Below, piece after piece: positions 42,117-51,540 of a stretch of 64,000 nt of DNA (its first letter is position 1; the number at the start of each line of letters is the position of its first letter). Origin of the DNA: Vulcanimicrobiota bacterium. Its GTDB lineage: Bacteria; Vulcanimicrobiota; Vulcanimicrobiia; Eremiobacterales; Eremiobacteraceae. The stretch lies in contig JABCYQ010000005.1 of assembly GCA_013290125.1 (NCBI GenBank), positions 1-64,000 on the forward strand, read 5' to 3'. The translations under genes were made by a program, and so were the position numbers. Below the pieces are notes generated by a model. The model was given only the letters and a program-made list of their open reading frames with translations. It did no database searches and had not been told where the DNA came from.

Positions 42117-43548
42117 GATAAAACGCCCACCGTTCTTCTCCAGCCTGCGATGGCGCATGATGGCGTGGTACGGCGGATTGCTGCTCGGGCTGCTGCTCGC
42201 GTTCTCGGTCGTGGTGGATTTTGGAGCCAACCGCGTGCTGATGATCAGCACGGCGGACCGTATCAACGGCGTGGCGCAGCAGATCGAAGCGGTCACGCGA
42301 AGCGAACGCAACGAACCGTTCGGCGTGGTCAGTGTGCGAACGCTGCTCTCCGACGAGTCCACGTTGAACACGTTCGCCGGCGCCGGGCTGTTCGTCGAAG
42401 TATTCACGCCGGGCAAACAATTGTACCCTATCGGACGCAGCGGCAACCTCGGCGGATTCGACCTGCCGACGACCGGCTACGTGGATTGGCGCGCTCCCGC
42501 AGGTTTCGGCGACGATTGGGGATCGGCGAAGACCGATGTCGGGCCGGTGCTCGCGCACTGGATCACGATCGCGGGCCCGCAAGGTCCGGAGGTCATCGTC
42601 TACGTCGCCGAGTCGCTCACACTCGTGCAGCGCACGATCACGGCGTTCGGCGTTTTCTTGCTCATCAGCGTATTGATCGCAGCGATCGCGGTGATCGCGA
42701 CGGGTGCCTGGCTCGCCCGCACTGCCGTCGCACCGATCAACGAGATCGCGCGCGCTGCGCGTGAGATCGGCGGGGAGGATCTCGCCAAGCGGCTCAACTG
42801 GCAAGAACGGCGCGACGAACTCGGCGTCCTCGCCTCGACGTTCGACGAGATGCTCGGGCGATTGGAAGCGGCATTTGCGCGTGAACGCCGCTTCATCGCC
42901 GACGCCTCGCACGAGTTGAAAACTCCACTCACGGTCATCAACGGCAACGCGCAGATGCTGCAGCGGTGGGCCGATCGAGACCCCGCGTTACGCGCGGAAG
43001 CGATGGAGACCATCCGGTCTGAGAGTGCGAGCATGGCGCGCGTGATCAACGCGATGTTGACGCTCGCCAAAACCGATGACGCAGAGGCGCTTGCTCTCGA
43101 ACCGGTCTCCCTTGCGGCGGTGCTGCACGAAGCGGGCGGCGCGCTTCGGCCGGCGGCCGAACGGAAGGGACTGACGCTCGAAGTGCGGTGTGATACCGAC
43201 GCGACGGTCAGAGGCGAACCCGGCCTCTTGCGGCAGCTGATCACGAATCTTACGGAGAACGCAGTCAAGTTCACGCAATCAGGACGCGTCACGCTAACGC
43301 TCGAACGCGTGGGCGACCTCGCACGGATAACCGTCAGCGATACCGGTCCCGGCATCCCCGAAGAAGCGTTGCCGCATGTCTTTGAGCGCTTTTACCGCGC
43401 GGATCCGGCCCGCTCTCGCAATGTCGAAGGCACAGGCTTGGGTCTGGCTGTCGTGCGTAATATCGTCCGGGTGCACGGTGGAGAGATCAGGGCCGAGAGC
43501 TCCAGCGAGGGCGGCGCGGCCTTTGTGGTCGAGCTACCGACTATCTGA
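42091..43548 (+). CDS. Two-component sensor histidine kinase
   Basis: A 485-residue membrane kinase. Two membrane segments (about 25-45 and 185-210) enclose an extracytoplasmic sensor of about 140 residues. A HAMP domain is next, then the H-box with His274 in DASHELKTPLTVI, and the ATPase part with the N-box NLTENAVKF and G-boxes DTGPGIP and GTGLGLAVV. The GTG start overlaps the regulator by 26 bases; an ATG at 42157 is possible but leaves little before the first membrane segment. Signal unknown. Confidence 0.92.
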   Translation: MWATRSGPEIKRPPFFSSLRWRMMAWYGGLLLGLLLAFSVVVDFGANRVLMISTADRINGVAQQIEAVTRSERNEPFGVVSVRTLLSDESTLNTFAGAGLFVEVFTPGKQLYPIGRSGNLGGFDLPTTGYVDWRAPAGFGDDWGSAKTDVGPVLAHWITIAGPQGPEVIVYVAESLTLVQRTITAFGVFLLISVLIAAIAVIATGAWLARTAVAPINEIARAAREIGGEDLAKRLNWQERRDELGVLASTFDEMLGRLEAAFARERRFIADASHELKTPLTVINGNAQMLQRWADRDPALRAEAMETIRSESASMARVINAMLTLAKTDDAEALALEPVSLAAVLHEAGGALRPAAERKGLTLEVRCDTDATVRGEPGLLRQLITNLTENAVKFTQSGRVTLTLERVGDLARITVSDTGPGIPEEALPHVFERFYRADPARSRNVEGTGLGLAVVRNIVRVHGGEIRAESSSEGGAAFVVELPTI

Positions 43549-43690
43549 AAAAACGCGCGCGGCGTCACAGCGGTTATGCGTCCTCATGCTGCGCTCATCT
43601 TGACCTCACAGCCGGTTCATGCGCAGGGGACGCGCGAGGCGTAGTGTGAAGGTTGGGGAAGTAGCCGAAGGCGCCCCCGCGACTACAGAC

Positions 43691-44662
43691 ATGCCATTCA
43701 AGCACCGCGGCCTTGCGCCGCTCGCCGCCATCATCGCAGCCGTCGTAACGCTTTCAACGGGCGCCGCCGCCTGGGCTGATCAGACCACGCCGCTGAGCGG
43801 CGCCGGGCTCGTCGCGATCAAGTCGCCGCAAGCAAACGTCACGGTGCTGGTCGGGAACCCCGGCGAAGTCCGCATCGTGGGTGACGACAGCGTCACGGTC
43901 ACGCATTTCGCGGTTTCCGCGAACGCGGATGGTCACATAGTTCTGCCCGGACTCACTCAACCTCAGGCGGGCGGTGCAAACGCAAACGCCGCTGCCAACG
44001 CAAACGTCGTCCGCGGACGACCTGGGCTCGGTCAACGCAGTTTCGATATACCCGGCCTGCAAGACGGCAGCGACGGGATCAACATCGTCAACCCCGGTAC
44101 GACCGAGGTGACCGTCTACGTGCCGCCACAAGTCGCTGCGCTCTTCGTCGGCGGCGGACGCGGTGACGTCAGCGTGAGCGACACGCACGGCGGCTATGTC
44201 ATCGTCACTGGCCGCGGGGCGATCAATCTGCAAAATGTCGCGGGCCGAGGGCTCGTCCGTTCGGGCATGGGTCCGATCACGCTCAACGGCATCGGCGGCG
44301 CGATCGGCGTCGAAACTCTCCACGGCTTGGTGACGGCGCGCGAAATGGCGGTCGGACGAGCAGACGTCTTCACGCAGACCGGCAACGTCGATTGGCAGTT
44401 CTCGTCGCTTGGCCGCGGCGGATATAGGTTCAACTCGCGCCGCGGCGATATCCGGGTGGGGCTCGCACCGGATGCGGCTGCGAACGTGGACGCGCAGAGC
44501 GAGACCGGCGACGTCTTCAATACGTTCGGCCGCCCCGACAGCGATATCCACTTCCTCAACCGCCACGCGCTTTCGATGGCGCTGAACGGCGGCGGCCCCG
44601 AGATCAACGTCTCGAGTGGGTTCGGCCGCGTGACGATTTCACCGCACCGCCCGCTCCGGTAG
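43691..44662 (+). CDS. Exported DUF4097-like adhesin-type protein
   Basis: A 323-residue exported protein. A signal peptide ends near AWA (about residue 30). An Asn/Ala repeat (GGANANAAANANVV) precedes a right-handed repeat of beta strands (GDVSVSDTHGGYVIVTGRGAINLQNV...), the layout of DUF4097 proteins. These commonly accompany two-component or PspC-type genes; here it follows the kinase gene by 142 bases. The function is unknown. The ATG is chosen for the signal peptide and has no strong ribosome site. Confidence 0.72.
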   Translation: MPFKHRGLAPLAAIIAAVVTLSTGAAAWADQTTPLSGAGLVAIKSPQANVTVLVGNPGEVRIVGDDSVTVTHFAVSANADGHIVLPGLTQPQAGGANANAAANANVVRGRPGLGQRSFDIPGLQDGSDGINIVNPGTTEVTVYVPPQVAALFVGGGRGDVSVSDTHGGYVIVTGRGAINLQNVAGRGLVRSGMGPITLNGIGGAIGVETLHGLVTAREMAVGRADVFTQTGNVDWQFSSLGRGGYRFNSRRGDIRVGLAPDAAANVDAQSETGDVFNTFGRPDSDIHFLNRHALSMALNGGGPEINVSSGFGRVTISPHRPLR

Positions 44663-44681
44663 ATTGCCTGACCGGATTTGT

Positions 44682-44748
44682 CTGAAGGGGCCGACTTTAT
44701 GTCGGCCCACGTTTTGTTGGCCAGGCCGACGTAAAGTCGGCCCCTTCA
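44682..44748. repeat. Inverted pair of family B repeats
   Basis: CTGAAGGGGCCGAC-TTTAT-GTCGGCCC and, after about seventeen bases, GGCCGAC-GTAAA-GTCGGCCCCTTCA. It occupies nearly all the gap between two plus-strand genes, so it does not mark only convergent gene ends. Confidence 0.85.
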
Positions 44749-44762
44749 TTCCCTAAAGGTCG

Positions 44763-46244
44763 ATGACACGCGCCGACGCGAACGCCCGTGCCGTGCTCGC
44801 TCGCCGCTTCGCATTCGCCGCAGCCGTATTTTTCGCGGCGTGCGTCCTCACCGCCGCTGCATCGTCGGCGTCGGATCCGACTCCGGCCCCGACGCCGAGC
44901 ATCGCACCGGCGGCGTCGCCAAGCCCGACGACCCAACCCACTACGACTGCCATTGCGACCGCCGCTCCGATTGCCACAGCGACCGCAACGCCAACGCCAT
45001 CGTCGTCGATCCCACCATCGCCCCTCGGCTCGCCGCCGGCTTCGTCTCTACCGACGCCACAACCGCGCCCCATTCCGCTGCCGCCTGCAAGACCGCGCGA
45101 CGCCGCGGGGATCAACGTCACCGCGCCTCCCGTGATCGTGCAATCGCCCGGTCCCACACCTACCGTTCCCGCCGCGCTCTGGCTGGCGACGGCCGATACT
45201 TCGACGATTCCAATCGATATCCATGACGGCGTCGTGTTCATGCCGGTCGTCGTGGACGGTAGGCGGCGCACGTTCTTGCTGGACACGCGAGTGAATACCG
45301 CCATTGATTACTCGATGTCTGAGACTCCTCAGGAGCGGCTCATTCTCGACACGTTGCAGATCGGTGACGTCCGCCTGACCAACTTGGTCGTCTCCCCCGA
45401 ACGGATCAAACCGTTCGCGCTCACGTACCTTGGCGCCGGCGCCGAAGGGACGATCGGCTGGGATCTTCTTTCGCGCTTTCCCGTGACGATCGACTACGCG
45501 AATCGCCGCCTCATCCTTTACCGGACTTCGGCCAACGCAGAAAACGCGATGCTTCCGTCTGGCGCCGCGCAGTTGCCGCTGCTCCTCGCGGGCGGCGTGC
45601 CGGCGGTGACCGCGCGCGTGCTCGGATCGGCGGACGGCACGTTCGCGATCGATACGTTGGCAACCACAGAACTCGTGGTCAGCGACGGATTCGCGCGCTC
45701 ACACCAACTCGAGAACTATGGCCACTGGGTCGAGCCGCCGTGGCTTGCCCGCCCGACCGGTGAAGTCGCCGGCCAGATGGGTCGCGTTCCATCGCTGCTG
45801 CTTGGACCGCTCAGCGTCACGCGACCGATCACGGTCGGCGCTGGCCCCATGGATTCGAGCGCACTGCCCGCGACGGCTGACGGTGCTCTCGGAGCGTGGC
45901 TGCTTCAACGGTTTACGGTGACGATCGACGTCCTCGGATCGAAACTCGTGCTCGCCCCGCCTAACCTGAATTCAATGGGCGCGATTCCATTCGATCGAAG
46001 CGGCGCATGGCTTGTCGATCGCGATGGTTCGGTCGAAGTACGGGCGGTTCTTCCCGGATCTCCAGCCGACGACGCGCGTTTGCGAGGCGGTGACAGACTG
46101 CTCGCGCTCGACGGACACCCGATCCAGGATCTGGACGACGCGCGTATGGCTTTCTCCGGCGCGCTCGGCACGTCGATCGCGGTGACGTTTCATCGCGGAT
46201 TCTTTCATCGCACGACGTTGCTCACGTTGCACACGGTGATGTGA
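44763..46244 (+). CDS. Exported retropepsin-like and PDZ protein
   Basis: A 493-residue exported protein. A signal peptide is followed by a Thr/Pro/Ala-rich linker (about 40-135). Two aspartyl-protease-like half-domains follow, each with the strand pattern of the family, but the catalytic DTG triplets read DTR (FLLDTRVNT) and DTL (FAIDTLATT). A PDZ domain closes it (about 415-490, VLPGSPADDARLRGGDRLLAL). Asp is kept in both halves, but loss of the Gly suggests weak or no activity. It may be a binding protein instead. Confidence 0.78.
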   Translation: MTRADANARAVLARRFAFAAAVFFAACVLTAAASSASDPTPAPTPSIAPAASPSPTTQPTTTAIATAAPIATATATPTPSSSIPPSPLGSPPASSLPTPQPRPIPLPPARPRDAAGINVTAPPVIVQSPGPTPTVPAALWLATADTSTIPIDIHDGVVFMPVVVDGRRRTFLLDTRVNTAIDYSMSETPQERLILDTLQIGDVRLTNLVVSPERIKPFALTYLGAGAEGTIGWDLLSRFPVTIDYANRRLILYRTSANAENAMLPSGAAQLPLLLAGGVPAVTARVLGSADGTFAIDTLATTELVVSDGFARSHQLENYGHWVEPPWLARPTGEVAGQMGRVPSLLLGPLSVTRPITVGAGPMDSSALPATADGALGAWLLQRFTVTIDVLGSKLVLAPPNLNSMGAIPFDRSGAWLVDRDGSVEVRAVLPGSPADDARLRGGDRLLALDGHPIQDLDDARMAFSGALGTSIAVTFHRGFFHRTTLLTLHTVM

Positions 46245-46251
46245 CGACGGT

Positions 46252-46998
46252 ATGGTGAGGATCCGCGACTTGTCGCACATCCGCATCGAACTGCTGTCGT
46301 TCGACAGCGCGGGCGGCGTCGTGCGCGGTCTCTTCTATCATACCGGTGAGCCGGCGACGTGCGTCGTCTTGTGCCACGGCTATTCGTCGTCGAAACACAA
46401 TGTCGATCCGCTGGCATTTCATCTCGCAGCAGATGGGTATTGCGCGTTCGCCTTCGACTTTTTAGGCCACAAGCTAGGCGCGAGCACCGGGCCTCTGCGC
46501 GCCGGCGCCGATCTCGTCGAAAACGCGCTCGATGCGATCGCGCTCGTGCGCTCGCTGCCCGCGGTCAAGCATATCGTGCTTGGTGGCCACTCCATGGGTG
46601 CGACGGCGGCGATCGGGGCGGCCGTACGCTCGGAGGCCGTTGAGGGCGCGATCGTCATGGCGACATCGCTGCATCGCGGTAGTGCTCTGACCGACAACAC
46701 CATGCTTTCTGGTTTGCAGAACCGGGCAGCGTATGTCGACGGCGCGTCGCCCGCGGCGATCGCGAAAGTGATGGATGCGAACGCCGTCCGCATCGGCGAG
46801 ATAGCACCGCGCCCTGTGCTCGTGATAGCTGGCAGCCGCGATGGGCTCGTCGGCCCGACGGCGGTGCGCGAGCTGTTCGACGCCGCGTCAGAACCGAAGA
46901 CGTTTGAAATCGTCGATGCGAATCATACCGATTGCGCCGAGCGATCGCGTTTTGTCATCTCGCGCTGGCTGAAGGCGCGCGGCTTCGATAACCCGTAG
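46252..46998 (+). CDS. Alpha/beta hydrolase
   Basis: A 248-residue serine hydrolase. The nucleophile is Ser114 in LGGHSMGATAA, the oxyanion region is VVLCHGYSSSK, the acid is in AGSRDGLV, and the His is in ANHTDCAE. No signal peptide is seen, so it is cytoplasmic. It begins seven bases after the PDZ-protein gene and is probably in its operon. The substrate is unknown. Confidence 0.9.
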   Translation: MVRIRDLSHIRIELLSFDSAGGVVRGLFYHTGEPATCVVLCHGYSSSKHNVDPLAFHLAADGYCAFAFDFLGHKLGASTGPLRAGADLVENALDAIALVRSLPAVKHIVLGGHSMGATAAIGAAVRSEAVEGAIVMATSLHRGSALTDNTMLSGLQNRAAYVDGASPAAIAKVMDANAVRIGEIAPRPVLVIAGSRDGLVGPTAVRELFDAASEPKTFEIVDANHTDCAERSRFVISRWLKARGFDNP

Positions 46999-47064
46999 TA
47001 CGACGGGTAATTGTTGGGCGGACCTTCGTGGTCAGGCGGCCCCTTCAATAAGGAGAATCGATAC

Positions 47065-47718
47065 ATGCGCTCACGCCTTATCTGGATCGCGCTACTAACT
47101 TCCGTCTGCGGTGTGGTCGCTGCGACGTGGGGTGCGCCCAGATCGGCAGCCGTCGCGGCTGTTCAAGCGCGCGTCTCTCCGGTGCCGGCGATTTCCGCCA
47201 CCACGCTCCCCGCGCTGCCGCAGACGCCCGCCCCACTCATGACGGCGCCTCCTGGCAACGCGCCGACGCCCGCTCCGATCACAGCCCCGCCCGGCTCCGT
47301 GATCCAGATAACGGGGGCGGTCGCGAATCCCGTGGTCCTCACCCTCAAAGATCTGCAAGCAATGCCGAACTCCACGTTGACGATGCGCGTCCTCGACCCC
47401 GACGGCCGCCGCCGCATTCACATCTTCACTGGACCACTCCTGAGCGACGTCGTCGACCGCGCGAACCCGACCACGTCCACCGGCGTCGACATGGCCACGC
47501 ACGCCTACGCATTGGTCACGGGCACATCGGGCGCTTCAGCGATCATCGCCTTCGCCGAATTCAATAGAGACTATAACGCCAAGCGCATCGTGCTTGCATA
47601 CGAGGAAGATGGAAGGCCACTCCCCGGCAACGGCATCAGCGAACTGATCGTGCCGGAAGATGCGACGCAAGGACGCTTCATCATGGGAGTGACGACGATC
47701 GACGTGGGGACGCCGTAA
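47065..47718 (+). CDS. Exported protein with molybdopterin-oxidoreductase-like domain
   Basis: A 217-residue exported protein. After a signal peptide comes a Pro/Ala-rich linker (about 40-85) and then a domain of about 130 residues with VLTLKDLQAMPN, FTGPLLSDVVDRA, ALVTGTSGASAII and GRPLPGNGISELIVPED. This is the pattern of small proteins related to the sulfite-oxidase fold. No Cys occurs in the domain, so the usual molybdenum ligand is missing and an enzyme role is doubtful. The ATG has AAGGAG upstream. Confidence 0.75.
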   Translation: MRSRLIWIALLTSVCGVVAATWGAPRSAAVAAVQARVSPVPAISATTLPALPQTPAPLMTAPPGNAPTPAPITAPPGSVIQITGAVANPVVLTLKDLQAMPNSTLTMRVLDPDGRRRIHIFTGPLLSDVVDRANPTTSTGVDMATHAYALVTGTSGASAIIAFAEFNRDYNAKRIVLAYEEDGRPLPGNGISELIVPEDATQGRFIMGVTTIDVGTP

Positions 47719-47726
47719 CGCCGCAC

Positions 47727-48617
47727 GTGACGGCTGTCGTCGAGGCCCATCGCGCCGCTAAGAACTTCGGCCAAGTCGAAGCGCTGCTTCCGACCGATCT
47801 CACGATCGGGCAAGGCGAGATCGTCGCGCTGCTTGGCCCGAACGGCGCCGGCAAGACAACATTTATCTCGCTCATGCTCGGCGTTCGAAAGCCGTCGGCG
47901 GGCAGCGTATCGTTATTCGGTCTCGATCCGCGCGATCGGCGGGCACGGACGCGATGCGGCGTTCTGTTGCAGGAGTCGGGCGTGCCCGAATTCTTGCGAG
48001 TGAAAGAGATCGTCGATCAATTTCGCTCCTACTACCCGGCGCCGCTCGCGCTCGACGCCGTGCTCGAAATGGCTGGCCTCGAAGAGAAATCCGATGCGCT
48101 CATCCATACACTGTCCGGAGGGCAGCGGCAGCGCATGTATTTCGCGCTCGCGATCTGCGGCGATCCGCAGGCGCTCTTCCTCGACGAGCCGACGGTCGGC
48201 ATGGATGTGGAAGCGCGACGTAACTTCTGGCGGCGGCTTCGCGATTTCGCGGCTGCAGGGCGGACGCTGCTGCTGACCACGCACTACATCGAGGAAGCAG
48301 ACGCCGTCGCCGATCGCATCATCGTGATCAACAAGGGTCGCGTCATCGCCGATGCTCCGCCGCGCGTGCTCAAAGCCAGCGTCGAAAGCAAACGTGTATC
48401 CTACGATGCTCCGCGCGCGATCGTCGATACCGATGTCGCCGGCCTGCCCGTTCTTCGGATCGTGAACGCAGACGGACGTGCGTCGTTGTTCACCGCGGAT
48501 CCGCAAGCGCTGCTGCGCGAACTGTTCGACCGCGGCTTCGATCTGCCGAACCTTGAGGTGGTCGGTGCTTCGCTCGAGGACGCAGTTGTCGGGCTGACCG
48601 AGGAGAGACATGGCTGA
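47727..48617 (+). CDS. ABC transporter ATP-binding protein
   Basis: A 296-residue ATPase of the drug/antibiotic export type (CcmA/NodI-like). Walker A is GPNGAGKTTFI, the signature is LSGGQRQRMYF, Walker B is LFLDEPTVGMD, and the H-loop is TTHYIEEAD. The C-terminal 80 residues are the extra domain usual in this class. The GTG start lies eight bases after the previous gene. It overlaps the permease gene by eight bases. Confidence 0.95.
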   Translation: MTAVVEAHRAAKNFGQVEALLPTDLTIGQGEIVALLGPNGAGKTTFISLMLGVRKPSAGSVSLFGLDPRDRRARTRCGVLLQESGVPEFLRVKEIVDQFRSYYPAPLALDAVLEMAGLEEKSDALIHTLSGGQRQRMYFALAICGDPQALFLDEPTVGMDVEARRNFWRRLRDFAAAGRTLLLTTHYIEEADAVADRIIVINKGRVIADAPPRVLKASVESKRVSYDAPRAIVDTDVAGLPVLRIVNADGRASLFTADPQALLRELFDRGFDLPNLEVVGASLEDAVVGLTEERHG

Positions 48618-49395
48618 GGCGAGCGCGATCCGTCTAGCTCCGCTGTGGCCGATGATCGCCGCGCAGGCGCGGTCGGAGTTTTTCCGACTCATCCGCGTGC
48701 CGGCGTTCAGCATTCCGGTCATAGCGTTTCCGATCATGTTCTACGCGCTGTTCGGCCTACCGTCGGCGCACGAGCACATCGACGGGATCGCTGTCGGCAG
48801 CTACGTACTGGCGTCGTTCGGCGCGTATGCCGTGATCAACGTCGCCCTCTTCTCTTTTGGCATCACGGTCGCGAACGACCGCGGAAGCAAGACCACGTTG
48901 CTCATGAGGGCCACGCCGTTGAGCCCGTTTGCGTATCTCGTCGGCAAGACCATCGCGACGTTGGTCTTTTCCGCGATCGCGATCAGCGCGCTTTTCGTTT
49001 TTGCTGCCGTCACCGGCGGCATCCAACTGCAGCCGCTTTTGTGGCTAACGCTCAGCGCGAAACTGCTGCTAGGCGTCTTCCCGTTCATCACGCTGGGCTT
49101 CGCCATCGGGTATCTCGCGGGCCCGAACTCTGCCGCGGCGATCCTGCAGCTGATCAGTCTTCCCATGTCCTTCGCGTCGGGGCTCTTCGTGCCGGTCGAC
49201 GATCTACCGGCGTTCGTCCGTTCCATCGCGCCGTACTTGCCTGCGTATCACTTCGGTCAACTCGCTTGGGGCGCGATGGGTGCGCCGGTCGAGCCGATCG
49301 CGACCACCATACTATGGTTGGCGGGTTTCACCGCGATGTTCGCGGCGGTCGCATTGCGCGCATACTATCGCGAGGAAGCGAAGAGCTTCGGTTAA
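48610..49395 (+). CDS. ABC-2 type permease
   Basis: A 261-residue membrane protein with six predicted segments. It has the ABC-2 pattern, including the region SLPMSFASGLFVPVDDLP and YLPAYHFGQL before the last segment. It forms the channel for the ATPase encoded directly upstream. The substrate is not known; the group includes drug and lipid exporters. The gene is followed by a convergent two-component system. Confidence 0.93.
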   Translation: MAEASAIRLAPLWPMIAAQARSEFFRLIRVPAFSIPVIAFPIMFYALFGLPSAHEHIDGIAVGSYVLASFGAYAVINVALFSFGITVANDRGSKTTLLMRATPLSPFAYLVGKTIATLVFSAIAISALFVFAAVTGGIQLQPLLWLTLSAKLLLGVFPFITLGFAIGYLAGPNSAAAILQLISLPMSFASGLFVPVDDLPAFVRSIAPYLPAYHFGQLAWGAMGAPVEPIATTILWLAGFTAMFAAVALRAYYREEAKSFG

Positions 49396-49416
49396 GGCAG
49401 ACGTTAAACGTCCGCC
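49396..49416. repeat. Family C palindromic repeat, diverged
   Basis: GGCAGACGTTAAACGTCCGCC resembles the family C unit at 12849-12869. It lies between the convergent ABC permease and kinase genes. Confidence 0.55.
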
Positions 49417-49423
49417 GGGGCAA

Positions 49424-50821
49424 TCAACCCGCCGGAAGCGTGAAGTGGACCTCGAACCCGGCTGTCGCGTTACACGCCCAGACGCGCCCGCCTTGCGCTT
49501 CTACGAGTTGCTTCACGATCGCGAGGCCGAGGCCCGCGCCGCCCGTGGAGCGCGCGCGCGATCGATCGACCCTATGAAACCGTTCGAAAACGTCGACGAG
49601 CTCGCCGTCATCGACGTGCGCACCGGAATTGAAGACAACGGTTTCGATCGACCCGTCGACACGAGTGGCCGAGGCGTTAACGCGACCGCCCTCATCCGCA
49701 AAATTCACCGCGTTCGCGACGAGGTTGTGCACGATCTGGCTGAGCCGATGCGGATCGGCGATGATCACCGCATCCTCGGGGATGTTGCGACTAACTGTCA
49801 GCGCTTTCCGTTCGAGCGTTGGCCGGAATGCGTCGAACGCCGCGGTCAAGACAGGCCCGACTTGTAGCGCGATCGGATTGAGCCGCAACGCGCCGGCGTC
49901 CGCTAGGCTTAGGTCCTGTAGATCCGAGATGAGCCGTTCAAGTAATCGACTCTCCTCCGCGATGGATTCAAGGGAAGCCGCATCCGGCGCGATGCGCCCG
50001 TCTTGCAACGCTTCGATATGTGCCCGGATGTTCGTGAGCGGTGAGCGCAGTTCGTGTGCGATGTCTGAGACGAGATTGATCCGGAGCCGTTCCAAGCGGG
50101 CGAGGTTCGCGGCCATCGAATCGAACGAATGTCCGAGCGCGGCGATCTCATCGTTCCCATGCAAGTTAACGCGTGCGCCGAAGTCACCCGCTTCCATCCG
50201 GCCGGCCGCGGCTTGCAACGCTCGGATCGGACGAAGTATTTGCGACGAAAGCACGAGAGCAGCGCACAACGCGGCAAATATTCCGATAGCTGTCGCCGTC
50301 CAAATCGAGTTGCGCGCACGCCTGGCTGCCAAAGCCGGAAGCTGCGACGCTGCGCCGCGTTCGGATTGCGGCAACGCGAAAACCGTGGCGACGATCGCGC
50401 CGGCCTTGTTACGGATGTCGCCGACCGCGCCGCGAATTATCAGCCGCGTCTCGGCAGCGCCGGCCCCGTCAGCGTCCGACGCAAGTTGAAGTTCGTCTCC
50501 CTGACGTGTGATGCGAGCGCGCGCCAGCGCGGGCGATGACGCACCCAGCAACGCTCCAGCCTTGGAAATCGCGACGAGACCGACGCGGTGTTCGCTTCCC
50601 ACTGACTGCAGCTCGCGGCTCAGACCTTCAAGGCTGTGCGACGACGCGTAGTACGTCTGCAACTCGCTGCGGATCGCTTCGCCGGCGATGGGAGGAGACG
50701 AGACGTCCAGGTTTTGGAGCAGTTCCGTCGTCGCGCGAGACGAGAACGCCCCGACTGCAGCGAGCGTGACCACGCTGACCATTGCGATGACCAAGAAAAG
50801 CCGCAGGCGCAAACCCGTCAT
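49424..50821 (-). CDS. Two-component sensor histidine kinase
   Basis: A 465-residue kinase with an N-terminal membrane segment (RLFLVIAMVSVVTLAAVGAF), a sensor of about 150 residues, and a second membrane segment (WTATAIGIFAALCAALVLS). A HAMP domain follows, then the H-box DIAHELRSPLTNI and the ATPase part with NLVANAVNFADEGG and GGAGLGLAIVKQL. The ATG overlaps the regulator stop by four bases. The signal is unknown. Confidence 0.93.
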   Translation of the reverse strand: MTGLRLRLFLVIAMVSVVTLAAVGAFSSRATTELLQNLDVSSPPIAGEAIRSELQTYYASSHSLEGLSRELQSVGSEHRVGLVAISKAGALLGASSPALARARITRQGDELQLASDADGAGAAETRLIIRGAVGDIRNKAGAIVATVFALPQSERGAASQLPALAARRARNSIWTATAIGIFAALCAALVLSSQILRPIRALQAAAGRMEAGDFGARVNLHGNDEIAALGHSFDSMAANLARLERLRINLVSDIAHELRSPLTNIRAHIEALQDGRIAPDAASLESIAEESRLLERLISDLQDLSLADAGALRLNPIALQVGPVLTAAFDAFRPTLERKALTVSRNIPEDAVIIADPHRLSQIVHNLVANAVNFADEGGRVNASATRVDGSIETVVFNSGAHVDDGELVDVFERFHRVDRSRARSTGGAGLGLAIVKQLVEAQGGRVWACNATAGFEVHFTLPAG

Positions 50822-51519
50822 GTGCGGCGTGCCACGAAACGATAGCCGATTCGGGAGACGGTCTCGATGAAGCGGCGTTCACTATCGTGGCCCAGCTTCT
50901 TCCGGAGGCTTGCGATATGGACGTCTATAGTCCGCGGCGACCCGTCGAAATCGACGCCGAACGCAGATTCGATGAGCCGGTCGCGCGAAACCGCACCGCC
51001 GGCGTTTCGGCAAAGGGATTCGAGGAGCGAAAACTCAGTCGGCGTCAACCGCACATCGTTGCCGTCGACGCGTAGCGAATGTGCGGCTCCATCGAGCTCC
51101 AGTCCGTCGAAGGCGAAGCGGCGGCGACGCCTGGATCCGTCGTCCGCTGCGCGGCGCAGCACCGCCTGAACGCGGGCGACGAGCTCCCGCGGACTGAACG
51201 GCTTGATCAGATAGTCGTCGGCGCCCGCCTTCAAACCGGTGATGCGGTCGTCTTCGGTCGAGCGCGCCGTGACCATGATGATCGGGATCTCGCTTTCCGC
51301 GCGCAGTTTTGCGCACAGGGCGAGGCCATCAAGCTTGGGCAGCATGAGATCGAGGAGCATGATATCTGGATGATGCTCGAGTGCGAAAGCAAGTGCGGCC
51401 AGGCCTTCGTCAGCGAGCGATACTTGGAATCGTTCGGCTTCAAGGTAGAGCCTGATGATGCGGGCCGTCTTGGGATCGTCCTCGACGACGAGGACGTGCG
51501 GCCGGACACGCGATCTCAC
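50818..51519 (-). CDS. OmpR/PhoB-family response regulator
   Basis: A 233-residue regulator. The acidic pair is in VVEDDPK, the phosphorylated residue is Asp57 in MLLDLMLPK, and the Lys is in LIKPFSPRELVARV. The winged helix contains RLTPTEFSLLESLC and VHIASLRKKLG. The start is a GTG, as no ATG is available. It is coupled to the kinase downstream. Confidence 0.94.
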   Translation of the reverse strand: MRSRVRPHVLVVEDDPKTARIIRLYLEAERFQVSLADEGLAALAFALEHHPDIMLLDLMLPKLDGLALCAKLRAESEIPIIMVTARSTEDDRITGLKAGADDYLIKPFSPRELVARVQAVLRRAADDGSRRRRRFAFDGLELDGAAHSLRVDGNDVRLTPTEFSLLESLCRNAGGAVSRDRLIESAFGVDFDGSPRTIDVHIASLRKKLGHDSERRFIETVSRIGYRFVARRT

Positions 51520-51540
51520 CTTATGCTCACAGATTTGCTT

